Position numbers and translations under genes: made by a program
DNA from: Stutzerimonas stutzeri
GTDB taxonomy: Bacteria; Pseudomonadota; Gammaproteobacteria; Pseudomonadales; Pseudomonadaceae
DNA length: 64,000 nucleotides
Direction of reading: 5' to 3'
Assembly: GCF_019090095.1 (NCBI RefSeq)
Contig: NZ_JAGQFP010000001.1
Span: 2,019,001 to 2,083,000, forward strand
Part shown: in pieces, positions 8,691 through 18,595 of the stretch
How positions within the stretch are numbered: the stretch's first letter is position 1
Layout of the letters: every line of letters begins with the position of its first letter
Notes under the pieces: model-generated
What the model was told of the DNA's origin: nothing
Seen by the model: only the letters and a program-made list of their open reading frames with translations
The model's database searches: none

Positions 8691-11093
8691 CTACTCGCCT
8701 TCCTCATCAAGCGTAAAGGCCACCACCGAATCGCCGATCTTCGTGCCGAACGAGCCATGGCCGCCCGCCATCTGCACGACGTACTGCTTGCCGGTTTTCT
8801 CCGACACGTAGGTCATCGGCGTCGCCTGGCCGCCGGCGGGCAAGCGGCCCTTCCAAAGCTGTTCGCCGGTCTGCAGGTCATAAGCGCGCAGGTAGTAGTC
8901 CAGCGTGCCGCTCATGAAGGCCACGCCGCCTGCGGTAACGATCGGGCCACCCAGCGCGGGGGTGCCGACCGGCAGCGGGAGGGGAATTGGCGCACTGTCG
9001 CGGCTGGTGCCGTTCTTGTGCAGCCAGATCTTCTTCATGGTGCGTAGATCAAAGCCGGTCACATACCCCCACGGCGGGCTCTGGCAGGGCAAGCCCAGCA
9101 CCGACATGAAGGGTTTGAGGGTGACCATGTACGGCGCGCCCAGGTTGGGTTGCAGGCCGGTCTCGCCACCGCCGGTGCGCAGGTTCGGGTCCACTTCGCT
9201 GCGCTTGACCATGGTGGAGACGAACGCCAGGTAATTGGGCGCGCCGAACAGGATCTGCCGACTCGGGTCCACCGCCACGGATGGCCAGTTGAAGGTGCCG
9301 ACGTTGCCCGGATAGATCAACGAACCTCCTTCGGACGGCGGCGTGAAGTCCCCCTCGTAGCGCAGCTTGCGGAACTGGATGCGGCACATCATCTGATCCA
9401 GCGGCGTGCCGCCCCACATGTCGTGCTCGTACAGCGGCTCGTCCGGTGCATAGCTGACCGACGAGACGGGCTGGGTAGGTGCGGTGAATTCACCGTAGTC
9501 GGTGCCCTGCGGCACGGCGATCTCCTTAACCGGCACGATGGGCTCGCCGGTGCGGCGGTCGAGAATGTAGAGGTCACCGCGTTTGGTCGGCTGGATGATC
9601 GCCGGCACCTTGCCCTCGGGGCGATCGATGTCGACCAGCGTCGGCTGCGAAGGCAGGTCGCGGTCCCAAAGATCGTGATGCACCGTCTGGAATTCCCAGC
9701 GAATCTTGCCGGTTTCCAGATCCAGCGCCACCAGGGTGTCGGTAAAGCGCTCGGTTTCCGGCGTACGCGGTTCCGCCCATTGATCCGGTGTCTGGTTACC
9801 GGTGGGGATGAAGACCAGCCCCAAGGACTCGTCGGCGACCGAGGTTGTCCACCAGTTCGGCGTGCTGCGGGTGAAGGTTTCGCCCGGCACAGGCTCGGAG
9901 GCGTCCGGGTTGCCCGGGTCGAAATACCAGACCAGCTCGCCGCTGTGCACGTCGTAGGCGCGCACCACCCCGCCGGGAGAATCCACCGCACCGTTATCGG
10001 TAACCGAGCCACCGACAATCACCAGCTTCTCGGTCACGACCGGCGGTGAAGTCGGCAGGTAGACGCCCAACGCGCCGTCGCCAAGGCCTTCTTTCAGGTC
10101 GACCACGCCGGCATTGCCGAAGTCCTCACAGGGCTTGCCGTCGCCAGGGTCCAGCGCAATCAGCGTCGCGTCATTGGTCGGCAGGAACAGGCGCCGCTCG
10201 CAGCGGGCGGCGGGCTGATTTGGCTGTCCGGTCGAGGCCGCCGCGGCGTAGCGCACACCATCGTGGAACGCCAGGCCGCGACAGGTCATGTGCTGGTAGT
10301 ACTCGGCCTTGCGATTGATGTTCGGGTCGTAGCGCCAGCGTTCCTCGCCGGTATCGGCGTCCAGGGCGATGGCGATGCTGTGCGGGGTACAGATGAACAG
10401 GCTGTCGCCGACCTTGAGCGGCGTCACCTCGTAGGTGAACTCACCGGGATCATTCGGCCCGGGCAGGTCGCCCGTGTGGTATTCCCAGGCTTTTGTCAGC
10501 TTGTCCACATTGCGCGGGGTGATCAGGTCAGCGGTGGAATAGCGATCGCCTTGCTCGGATCCGCCATACGCCGGCCATTCACCCGTCGAGCGGCCGGCCT
10601 GCCCCTGCGGGTTGAGGCCTTGCATCTGCGCATCGCTGAACGCGCCGTTGATCGAGTGATAGTCCTGCGTCCAGGAGAACACGGCCATCAAGGCGCCGGC
10701 CACCAGGCCGATGCCGAGCAGGCCGCTGGCGCCATCGCGCCAGACCAAGCGGTCACTGACGTAGCGATTGACGAAGGGCAGGATCAGCCAGAGGCCGAGG
10801 ATGCACCACAGGTCGATCCGTGGTGCCAGCTGCCACCAGTCGAAGCGAACCTCGTAGATCGTCCACGCCAGCGTCGCCAGCAGCAGCACCGCATACAGCC
10901 AGATCGCCGCACGGTGCCGGACGAACAGCAACCCGGCCACCACCAGCAAGCCGATGCCCGCGATCAGGTAATACCACGACCCTCCCAGCGCGGCGAGATA
11001 GCCGCCACCGAGCGCCATCAGCGCGCCCAGCACCAGCACCACCAGGGCGGTCAGCGTGATCCGTAAAGGACGGGGGCCGTATTCGATACTCAT
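8691..11093 (-). CDS. gcd: Membrane-bound quinoprotein (PQQ) glucose dehydrogenase
   Basis: 800-residue protein. Five hydrophobic segments fill residues about 10-145 and form the membrane anchor. The long periplasmic part is a PQQ eight-blade propeller with repeated tryptophan-docking sequences such as GEERWRYDP, GELVWYFDP, GKIRWEFQT and GEQLWKGRL. It oxidises glucose to gluconolactone in the periplasm and passes electrons to ubiquinone. Length fits the Gcd family. It stands alone, with fruA ending 120 bp upstream on the same strand. Confidence 0.93.
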   Translation of the reverse strand: MSIEYGPRPLRITLTALVVLVLGALMALGGGYLAALGGSWYYLIAGIGLLVVAGLLFVRHRAAIWLYAVLLLATLAWTIYEVRFDWWQLAPRIDLWCILGLWLILPFVNRYVSDRLVWRDGASGLLGIGLVAGALMAVFSWTQDYHSINGAFSDAQMQGLNPQGQAGRSTGEWPAYGGSEQGDRYSTADLITPRNVDKLTKAWEYHTGDLPGPNDPGEFTYEVTPLKVGDSLFICTPHSIAIALDADTGEERWRYDPNINRKAEYYQHMTCRGLAFHDGVRYAAAASTGQPNQPAARCERRLFLPTNDATLIALDPGDGKPCEDFGNAGVVDLKEGLGDGALGVYLPTSPPVVTEKLVIVGGSVTDNGAVDSPGGVVRAYDVHSGELVWYFDPGNPDASEPVPGETFTRSTPNWWTTSVADESLGLVFIPTGNQTPDQWAEPRTPETERFTDTLVALDLETGKIRWEFQTVHHDLWDRDLPSQPTLVDIDRPEGKVPAIIQPTKRGDLYILDRRTGEPIVPVKEIAVPQGTDYGEFTAPTQPVSSVSYAPDEPLYEHDMWGGTPLDQMMCRIQFRKLRYEGDFTPPSEGGSLIYPGNVGTFNWPSVAVDPSRQILFGAPNYLAFVSTMVKRSEVDPNLRTGGGETGLQPNLGAPYMVTLKPFMSVLGLPCQSPPWGYVTGFDLRTMKKIWLHKNGTSRDSAPIPLPLPVGTPALGGPIVTAGGVAFMSGTLDYYLRAYDLQTGEQLWKGRLPAGGQATPMTYVSEKTGKQYVVQMAGGHGSFGTKIGDSVVAFTLDEEGE

Positions 11094-11213
11094 CGCAGTC
11101 TCCAGCCGGTTCGTTTTCTCGAAGCAAAAGCGGATGGATGGCGTTCAGCTAACCCCATCCGTCTAACAGTGGATGCGGCAGAACCGCCTTAGTTCAGCAT
11201 TTTTAGCCCTACC

Positions 11214-12959
11214 TCAGGCCGTTGCACCGACCGCCAGAGGCTGTGCCTCGGGCCGTTTGATCACCGCATAGATCACCCCGGTGACCACGCTGCCGGCGAG
11301 GATGGCCGCCAGGTAGAGCAACGCATGGTTGATCGCATTGGGGATCAGCAGCACGAATAGCCCACCATGGGGCGCCAGCAGCTTGGCGCCGACCGCCATG
11401 GACAGCGCGCCGGTCAGCGCACCGCCGGCGATGCTGGCCGGGATCACCCGCAGCGGGTCCTTCGCGGCGAAGGGGATCGCGCCTTCGGAAATGAAGCAGC
11501 AACCGAGCACCAGCGCGGCCTTGCCGGCTTCGCGCTCGGTCTGGGCGAACTTGCGACGGGCGATCAGCGTGGCGATGCCCATGCCGATCGGCGGGACCAT
11601 GCCGGCGGCCATGGTGGCGGCCATCGGCGCGTAGCTCTGCGAGGCGAGCAGCCCGACCGAGAACGCGTAGGCCGCCTTGTTGACCGGCCCGCCGAGGTCG
11701 ACGCACATCATGGTGCCGAGCAGCAGCCCGAGCAGAATGGCATTGGACGTGCCCATGGTGTCGAGGAACTCGGTGAGTCCGGCCAGCATCTTCGCCACTG
11801 GGGTGCCGACGATGTAGATCATCACCAGCCCGGTAAACAGGCTGGCCAACAGCGGGATGATCAGGATCGGCTTGAGCGATTCGACACTGGCCGGCAAGGG
11901 AATCCAGCGGCTCACGGCTTTGGCCGCGTAGCCGGCGACGAAACCGGCAATGATGCCGCCGATGAAGCCCGCGCCGAGGGTGCCGGCCAGCAAACCGCCG
12001 ATCATGCCGGGCGCAAGGCCGGGCCGGTCGGCGATGGAATAGGCGATGTAGCCGGCCAACAGCGGCACCATCAGCTTGAAGGCCGTCTCGCCGCCGATCT
12101 GCATCAGTGCGGCGGCCAGGGTCCCCTCCTCCTTGAACGCCTCGATACCAAAGACGAACGACAGCGCGATCATCAGGCCGCCGGCAACGACCATCGGCAA
12201 CATGTAGGACACGCCGGTCAGCAGGTGCTTATAGACGCCGGTCTTCTCGCCCTTCTGCTCCGCGGCGCCAGCGCCAGCGCTAGCCGCCGCGCCGCCACTG
12301 AGCACCGCACCTTCTGCCAGCGCGCGATCCAGCGTCGCCTCGGGTTGCTTCAGCGCCACGCCGGTGCCACAACGAAACACCCGCTTGCCGGCGAAGCGCG
12401 CCACGTCGACCTCGATGTCGGCGGCGAGCAGCACCACATCGGCCTCCTCGATGGCCTGGGGGTCGAGCACGTTGCGCGCGCCTACCGAGCCGCGGGTTTC
12501 CACTTGCAAGTCATAGCCTTTGCGCACCGCCGCCTGCTGCAGCGCTTCGGCCGCCATGAAGGTGTGCGCGACACCGGTCGGGCAGGCGGTAATGGCCACC
12601 AGCTTGGGCTTGCCGCCGGCCGGCGCAGCGTCGGCGTCATCGGTCTGTGGCAGTTCGGTGGCCGTCTCGGCGGCGCTGCGCAGAAAGCCCTCCGGGTCGA
12701 GCAAGGCTTCGGATGGCGTCGATTGCACCACGCGCTTGCCGACGAAACGCTGCAGCGACAGCGGCCCGGTCTTGACCACCACGACCAGGTCGGCGTTGGC
12801 GATCTGGGCCGGCGTGAGCGGCGAGCCGATGGCCTTGGGGTCGTGGACCTCCACGGCGGTCGACCAGCCCAGGCGCTGGGCCGCCGCTTCAAGCAGGCGT
12901 GACGTCAGCACGCTGGTGACCATTCCGTTGGGACAGGCCGTGACGATGAGCAGATTCAT
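11214..12959 (-). CDS. fruA: PTS fructose-specific EIIB'BC component
   Basis: 581-residue fructose permease. It has an N-terminal IIB'-like domain with TACPNGMV (C9), a second IIB domain with the phosphorylated cysteine in TACPTGVAHTF (C126), an Ala/Gly linker near 225-240, then a IIC membrane domain of about nine or ten helices to the C-terminus. It imports fructose as fructose-1-phosphate. It is the last gene of fruB-fruK-fruA, 20 bp after fruK. Confidence 0.95.
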   Translation of the reverse strand: MNLLIVTACPNGMVTSVLTSRLLEAAAQRLGWSTAVEVHDPKAIGSPLTPAQIANADLVVVVKTGPLSLQRFVGKRVVQSTPSEALLDPEGFLRSAAETATELPQTDDADAAPAGGKPKLVAITACPTGVAHTFMAAEALQQAAVRKGYDLQVETRGSVGARNVLDPQAIEEADVVLLAADIEVDVARFAGKRVFRCGTGVALKQPEATLDRALAEGAVLSGGAAASAGAGAAEQKGEKTGVYKHLLTGVSYMLPMVVAGGLMIALSFVFGIEAFKEEGTLAAALMQIGGETAFKLMVPLLAGYIAYSIADRPGLAPGMIGGLLAGTLGAGFIGGIIAGFVAGYAAKAVSRWIPLPASVESLKPILIIPLLASLFTGLVMIYIVGTPVAKMLAGLTEFLDTMGTSNAILLGLLLGTMMCVDLGGPVNKAAYAFSVGLLASQSYAPMAATMAAGMVPPIGMGIATLIARRKFAQTEREAGKAALVLGCCFISEGAIPFAAKDPLRVIPASIAGGALTGALSMAVGAKLLAPHGGLFVLLIPNAINHALLYLAAILAGSVVTGVIYAVIKRPEAQPLAVGATA

Positions 12960-12979
12960 TCCTTCACCTCTTATTTGAA

Positions 12980-13918
12980 TTATTGGCTGAGCGGCTCAAG
13001 CCGTGTGGCGGTCTCGAGCTCGGCCAGTTGCGCTCGGTCGGTAATCCCGAAGCCCACCTGCCCCACCGCCTGCGCGGCGATCGCGGTGGCATGCGCGAGG
13101 GTGCGTTCGGCGGGCCAGCCTTCGAGCAGGCCGTGGAGCATGCCGGCCAGCAACGAGTCGCCGGCGCCAACGGTGCTGACCACCTGGACCTTCGGCGGAC
13201 GCGCGTGCAAAGCCCCGCTCGGCGAGAACCAGCTAACCCCCTCGGCGCCCTGGGAAATCACCACATGCTCGATTCCTTCGCGCCGCAACGCCTCGGCCTC
13301 GACGGCCAGTGCGTTTGAACCCGCGAGCTCGACCCCGCGCGCCTCGCCCAACTCTTCTTCGTTGGGCTTGATCAGCCAGGGTGACGCGGCAAGGCCTTCG
13401 CGCAGCGCCGCACCGCTGGTGTCCAGCGCGACGCGCGCGCCGAGCGCCTTGAGCCGTTGCAGCAGCTCGACGAACCAGGGCACCTCGATACCGCGCGGCA
13501 GGCTGCCGGCGACGACGACGAGGTCATGACCGGGCACCAGCCGCTCGAGCCGCGCCAGCAATTCGCTGCGCTGTTCGGCGGCGACGTCGAGTCCCCGGCC
13601 GTTGATGTCCGTGACCTGCCCGCCGGCTTCGGCCAGCTTGATGTTGCTGCGGGTATCGCCTGCCACGCGAACGAACGCGTCGGCAAAGCCTCGCGCGGCG
13701 AACAGCTGCTCGAACGCCTGCGGATTGCCCTCACCGAGAAAGCCGGTGACGGTCAGTTGGTGGCCGAGATCAGCCAACACCTGAGCGACGTTGAGGCCTT
13801 TACCGGCGGCATGCACCTGCAGGCTGTCGCTGCGATTCACCTCGCCCAGGCGCAGCGACGGCATCCGCACGGTCAGGTCGAGGGCCGGGTTGAGGGTGAC
13901 GGTCAGGACGCGGGCCAT
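12980..13918 (-). CDS. fruK: 1-phosphofructokinase
   Basis: 312-residue PfkB-family kinase that phosphorylates fructose-1-phosphate to fructose-1,6-bisphosphate. Family landmarks are the start MARVLTVTLNPALDLTV, the GKGLNVA motif and the C-terminal GAGDSLLAGML motif with the catalytic aspartate. The start at 13918 is chosen because its ATG overlaps the fruB stop in a TGATG junction, indicating translational coupling; a TTG six bases upstream is less likely. Confidence 0.95.
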   Translation of the reverse strand: MARVLTVTLNPALDLTVRMPSLRLGEVNRSDSLQVHAAGKGLNVAQVLADLGHQLTVTGFLGEGNPQAFEQLFAARGFADAFVRVAGDTRSNIKLAEAGGQVTDINGRGLDVAAEQRSELLARLERLVPGHDLVVVAGSLPRGIEVPWFVELLQRLKALGARVALDTSGAALREGLAASPWLIKPNEEELGEARGVELAGSNALAVEAEALRREGIEHVVISQGAEGVSWFSPSGALHARPPKVQVVSTVGAGDSLLAGMLHGLLEGWPAERTLAHATAIAAQAVGQVGFGITDRAQLAELETATRLEPLSQ

Positions 13919-16800
13919 CAGCAATGCTCCCCGACAAAGGCGCGCACCTCATGGGCACCGGGCAGCCTCAGCGCCTGTTGCGCCAACTGCTGACAGGCGG
14001 CGAAATTCAGCTCGCGCACCCGTGCCTTGACCAAGGCGATGCTGCGTGCCGAGACGCTCAACTCGTCGACACCCAGCCCCACCAGCATCGGCACGGCCAG
14101 CGCATCGGCCGCCAGTTCGCCGCAGACACCGACCCACTTGCCATGGGCGTGGGCCGCCTCGACCGTCATGCCGATCAACCGCAGCACCGCCGGGTGAAGG
14201 CCATCGGCCTGGCCGGACAGGCTCGGGTGGCCGCGATCGATGGCCAGGGTGTACTGCGTCAGGTCGTTGGTGCCGATACTGAAGAAGTCGACTTCCTGGG
14301 CCAGCACCGGCGCGATCAGCGCGGCAGACGGGATTTCGATCATGATGCCGACCTGCAAATCGGCCACCGGCAGCTCGACGCGCAGGCGATCGACCATGGC
14401 CTTGGCGGTGCGCCATTCCTCGATGTTGCCGACCATGGGAAACATGATGCGCAGCGGACGGCCATCGGCCGAGGCGAGCAAGGCGCGCAGCTGGGTTTCC
14501 AGAATCTCCGGACGTTGCAGGCTCAGGCGGATGCCGCGCACGCCGAGAAAGGGATTCTCCTCGGCCGGCATCGGCCAGTACGGCAGCGGCTTGTCACCGC
14601 CGACGTCCAGCGTGCGCACCACCAGCGGTCGGCCTTCGAGGGCGTCCAGCACGCGGCGGTATTCGGCTTCCTGGGTCGCCTGATCCGGCGCCTGGGCGTG
14701 GTCCATGAACACCAGCTCGGTGCGCAGCAGTCCGATGCCTTCGGCGCCCATCGCCACGGCGTCTGGCGTTTCGCCGGCGGCACCAATGTTGGCGGCGATC
14801 TCCACCGCATGGCCGTCGCGGGTAACCGCCGGCTCAAGCCGTCGCTCGTTCGCCAGACGCTTGCGCTCCTCGCGGGTGGCGCGTTCGCTTCGGGCCTGAT
14901 CGAGCTGCGCGTCGGTCGGCGAAACCAGCAGCTCGCCGCGTTCGCCGTCAAGCAACAACAGGGTGTTGGGCGCCAGCCCGAGCACACCCGGCCCGGCGCC
15001 GACGATGGCCGGAATACCCAGCGCCCGCGCAATGATCGCGCTGTGCGAGGTGGCGCCGCCGCCCGCGGTGAGAATGCCGGCGACCCGCTGGGCATTGAGC
15101 GTGGCGACGTCCGACGGCGCCACTTCATCCATCACCAGGATGTAGGGTTCATCCGGCGCCTGCTCGGCCTCGACGCCGGTCAGACAGGCCAGCACCCGGC
15201 GGCCCACATCACGCAGATCAGCCGCGCGCTCGGCCAGCAGCTTGTCGTGCAGCGCCTCCTGTTGCTGCGCCGCGCTTTCGATTTCCTCCATCCAGGCCGC
15301 TTCGGCGCTCAGGCCTTTCTGCAGGCGCACCTGGACTTCCTCGCGCAGCGCTGGGTCCTTGAGCATCGCCTGGTGGGTGGTGAAGATGTCGCGGATGCTG
15401 GCAACTTGGCTTTCCTGAATCAGCACGCCGATCTCGCCGTGTACCTTGTCCAGCGCGCGATCGAGCCGCTGCAGCTCGACTGCCGGCGACTCGCCGCGTT
15501 GGGGGTAATCGATCACCTGCGGTTTGCGCACCAGCACCGGGCCGATGGCGATGCCGGGCGACGCGGCGATGCCGTTCGCCTGCTCACCGGCGCGCAACGC
15601 GGCCTGCTCGATGACCGACTCTGCCGGCCCCTGCGCCATGACAGGCGGCTCGCTCGCCTCGCCAGGTGCCGGCAATGGCTCAACCTCCTCGCCCAAGCCG
15701 TCTTCGACCGCTCGCACCAAGGCCGGCAGTGCATCGCCGGCAATGGCGGGCTCGGCCGTGAATTCCAGAATTTGACCGCGCTGCGCGCCCAGTGCCAGCA
15801 GCTTGCTCAGACTCTTGGCCGACACACCGGCGCTCTCGCTGCCGGCCAGGCGCACGCGGATCTCGCCCTCGAAGGCCTGGGCAGTTTCGGTCAGGGTTTT
15901 CGCCGGGCGCGCGTGCAAGCCATGGGCGTTGGCCAGCGGCACCTGGGCGCTCGGCCAGTCGGCGGGCACCTCACCGCCGAGGGCTTCGAGTACGGTACGG
16001 CTGGATGTCGCCTCGCTCAGTTCCTGCCCGCGCCCTTCGATGAGCAGGTTGCACAGCCGTTCGAGCATGGCCCGGTGCGCTTCGCCGAGGCTGGCCAGGA
16101 CGAACAGGCCTTTGAGTGGTTGATCATGATGGTGGAGGTCGGACGCCGGCGTGACGAAGGCCAGCCCCGGGCGCTGCACCGACTGCTCGCTGCTCAGCCA
16201 CCACAAGCCGTCGCCCAGCGGCAGCGCCTGGTTCAGCGGCAGGCTGGCATTGAAACCAGGCTCCACGCACTGCGCACGTTTGAGCAGCTTGACGCCCTGC
16301 CAGGCCAGCTCATCGAAGTCGTCGGCGGCAACGCCCAGCCCGACCAGTTCGCCATCCAGTGCCAACTCCTGCGGTGCGCCCTGCAGCAGGTCGATAATCG
16401 CCTCGGGGCTCTCGGCCTTCTGCAGCGCCTCGCTCAGATCACCCTCGCCTAAGGCTCGGGTCAACAGCTGCAACAGCCGCAAGTGCTCGTCCGAGCGCGC
16501 GGCGATGCCGATGGCGAGGTACACCTGCTGGCCGTTGCCCCAGTCCACACCGGCAGGAAAATGCATCAGCCGCACGCCGGTGGTGAATACCTGATCGCGC
16601 GTCTCCGGCGTGCCATGCGGGATGGCGATGCCCTGTCCTAGAAATGTCGAGCCCTGCGCTTCCCGCGCGCGCAACCCGTCGAGGTAACCGGGCGCCACCA
16701 GCCCATCCGCCACCAGCACCTCGCTCAGCAGCGCCAGTGCGCTTGGCTTGTCCGTCGCGGTCTGGTGCATGTGGATGTGCTGTGCATTCAACTCAAGCAT
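13918..16800 (-). CDS. fruB: PTS fructose fused EIIA-HPr-EI protein
   Basis: 960-residue multiphosphoryl transfer protein. EIIA is at the N-terminus with its phospho-histidine H62 (AIPHGTPE). HPr lies near residues 285-370 with H296 in HGLHARPA. Enzyme I fills about 405-950 with H586 in GGGATSHSAIIARALGIP. The start at 16800 is supported by AAGGAG just upstream. The protein carries phosphate from PEP to FruA. First gene of the operon, behind a FruR operator. Confidence 0.95.
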   Translation of the reverse strand: MLELNAQHIHMHQTATDKPSALALLSEVLVADGLVAPGYLDGLRAREAQGSTFLGQGIAIPHGTPETRDQVFTTGVRLMHFPAGVDWGNGQQVYLAIGIAARSDEHLRLLQLLTRALGEGDLSEALQKAESPEAIIDLLQGAPQELALDGELVGLGVAADDFDELAWQGVKLLKRAQCVEPGFNASLPLNQALPLGDGLWWLSSEQSVQRPGLAFVTPASDLHHHDQPLKGLFVLASLGEAHRAMLERLCNLLIEGRGQELSEATSSRTVLEALGGEVPADWPSAQVPLANAHGLHARPAKTLTETAQAFEGEIRVRLAGSESAGVSAKSLSKLLALGAQRGQILEFTAEPAIAGDALPALVRAVEDGLGEEVEPLPAPGEASEPPVMAQGPAESVIEQAALRAGEQANGIAASPGIAIGPVLVRKPQVIDYPQRGESPAVELQRLDRALDKVHGEIGVLIQESQVASIRDIFTTHQAMLKDPALREEVQVRLQKGLSAEAAWMEEIESAAQQQEALHDKLLAERAADLRDVGRRVLACLTGVEAEQAPDEPYILVMDEVAPSDVATLNAQRVAGILTAGGGATSHSAIIARALGIPAIVGAGPGVLGLAPNTLLLLDGERGELLVSPTDAQLDQARSERATREERKRLANERRLEPAVTRDGHAVEIAANIGAAGETPDAVAMGAEGIGLLRTELVFMDHAQAPDQATQEAEYRRVLDALEGRPLVVRTLDVGGDKPLPYWPMPAEENPFLGVRGIRLSLQRPEILETQLRALLASADGRPLRIMFPMVGNIEEWRTAKAMVDRLRVELPVADLQVGIMIEIPSAALIAPVLAQEVDFFSIGTNDLTQYTLAIDRGHPSLSGQADGLHPAVLRLIGMTVEAAHAHGKWVGVCGELAADALAVPMLVGLGVDELSVSARSIALVKARVRELNFAACQQLAQQALRLPGAHEVRAFVGEHC

Positions 16801-16904
16801 GGGAAAACTCCTTGCGGGCTCGCGCTTATTGTTCTGGGCCGGTCGTGTGAGCCGACGGGGCGGTGTCGCCCGAACTCTGAATCGACGCGTAAGACCGAAT
16901 CGCT

Positions 16905-16920
16905 GCTGAAACGTTTCAGC
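16905..16920. promoter_or_regulatory. FruR/Cra operator
   Basis: Perfect 16-bp palindrome GCTGAAAC-GTTTCAGC between the divergent fruB and fruR genes, 105 bp before the fruB start. It matches the known FruR/Cra binding consensus of Pseudomonas. FruR would repress fruBKA here and be released by fructose-1-phosphate. Confidence 0.88.
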
Positions 16921-17057
16921 TAAGGTTGGCACATTACGCAATATTGGGTAATTCTAGAAGCCCGAGTTCATACCACCCGTCTCGGCCCTACCCCGTCCTG
17001 CAGGCATGACGCACGCCTGCGCCGCGGCGTAACGGGACCAGACCTTAGGATCTTTAG

Positions 17058-18047
17058 TTGAAACTGACCGACATTGCCCGCCTCGCCAACGTATCGGTGA
17101 CCACCGCCAGCTATGTGCTCAACGGCAAGGCTGTCCAACGCCGGATCAGCCCGGCCACGGTCGAGCGCGTCATGGCCGTGGCCGAACAGCAGGGCTTCCA
17201 GCTCGACCAACAGGCCGCCGGCCTGCGCCGCGGGCAGTCCCGCACCATCGGCTTCATCGTTCCGGACCTGGAAAACCCCAGCTACGCACGCCTGGCCAAG
17301 CTGCTCGAGCAGCGCGCCCGGCAACGCGGCTACCAATTGCTGATCGCCGGCTCCGACGACGAACCGGATACCGAGCGCCAGGTCATCCAGGTGCTGCGCT
17401 CACGCCGCTGCGATGCATTGATCGTCGCCAGCAGCCTGCCAGCGGACGATGCCAGCTACCGGACGCTGCTCGCCGGCGGCACCCCGGTCATCGCCCTGGA
17501 CCGCGCGCTGGATGCCGAGCACTTCTGTTCTGTCGTCAGCGACGACCGCGAAGCGGCCGCGCAGCTGACCCGCTCCCTGGCGGCACCGGCCGATGCCCAT
17601 ATCGCACTGATCAGCGCGCGGCCAGCGCTGCCCATCAGCCAGCAGCGCGAGCAGGGGTTTCGCCAGGCGCTCGCGCGCCACGCCGGGCCGATCAGCGTGC
17701 TCCAGGCCGAACAGTTCAGCCGTCCCTGCGGACGCGAACAGATGCTCGCCCTGCTCGACCGCGGCCCACTGCCCGCTGCCTTGATCACCACGGCCTACGT
17801 CCTGCTCGAAGGCGTCTTCGATGCGCTGCGTGAGCGCGACCTGCTCTGGCCCGAGCAGCTGCGTCTGGCCACCTTCGGCGATGCGCAGCTACTCGACTTT
17901 CTGCCGATCCGCGTCAATGCCATTTCTCAGCAGCATGGTCAGATTGCCGAGCAGGCGCTGGAGCGGGCAATTGCCGCCATCGAGCACGGCGACTACCGCC
18001 CCGGGGTGATTGCCGTTGCGCGTGAGCTGAAAGTGCGCCGCCCCTGA
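17058..18047 (+). CDS. fruR: Fructose operon repressor, LacI family
   Basis: 329-residue LacI/GalR regulator. The N-terminal helix-turn-helix and hinge (KLTDIARLANVSVTTASYVLNGK) fill residues 1-60, followed by a periplasmic-binding-protein-like effector domain starting TIGFIVPDLENPSY. The reading frame opens with a TTG codon at 17058, preceded by AGGA; no ATG gives a complete HTH. It is divergent from fruB, so it is the local regulator of fructose uptake. Confidence 0.93.
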   Translation: MKLTDIARLANVSVTTASYVLNGKAVQRRISPATVERVMAVAEQQGFQLDQQAAGLRRGQSRTIGFIVPDLENPSYARLAKLLEQRARQRGYQLLIAGSDDEPDTERQVIQVLRSRRCDALIVASSLPADDASYRTLLAGGTPVIALDRALDAEHFCSVVSDDREAAAQLTRSLAAPADAHIALISARPALPISQQREQGFRQALARHAGPISVLQAEQFSRPCGREQMLALLDRGPLPAALITTAYVLLEGVFDALRERDLLWPEQLRLATFGDAQLLDFLPIRVNAISQQHGQIAEQALERAIAAIEHGDYRPGVIAVARELKVRRP

Positions 18048-18289
18048 CGTGCCGCCGGTGCCGATCCTGCTGGAGCGGCGTGCTGACCAAACGCTGCGAT
18101 CCGGGCTGGCAGCGTCGCGATAACCCGAGCCGGCACCGAGCCTTCACAGCCCCGGCAAGCCGGACCGACGTGCCAGCTGCTTCGGCGAGCGAGCTCGCGG
18201 CTGCCGGTTCTGCCACTATAGGCAATCGATCAACCGCCGGTGATGCCCGCCGATAGCGCCACCGCCCTGCCTGAACACGCCTTTCTCAG

Positions 18290-18595
18290 ATGAACATCGA
18301 ACAGATCACCCAACGCCTGCATGCGATCCGCGACCGCAACGACTGGCGGCGTTTCCACAGCCCGAAGAACCTCGCCATGGCCGCCAGCGTGGAGATGGCC
18401 GAGCTGGTGGAGATTTTCCAGTGGCAGACCGAGGACGAATCACGCCAGCTGTCGGCCGACCAACTCGACCACGCCGGCCAGGAAATCGGCGACATTCTCA
18501 TGTACCTGCTCTTGATGTGCAGCGAGCTGGGCATCGACATGGAGCAGGCGCTGTTGGCCAAGCTGGCCGACAACGAGCGGCGGTTCGCCCGATGA
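18290..18595 (+). CDS. MazG-like nucleotide pyrophosphohydrolase
   Basis: 101-residue all-helical protein of the MazG/RS21-C6 type. The metal-binding signature is present as SVEMAELVE (EXXXE-like) and GQEIGDILMYLL (EXXD). Such enzymes hydrolyse non-canonical or excess nucleoside triphosphates. Its stop overlaps the start of cmoM (ATGA), suggesting coupled translation. The interval 18048-18289 upstream has no gene I can support. Confidence 0.85.
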   Translation: MNIEQITQRLHAIRDRNDWRRFHSPKNLAMAASVEMAELVEIFQWQTEDESRQLSADQLDHAGQEIGDILMYLLLMCSELGIDMEQALLAKLADNERRFAR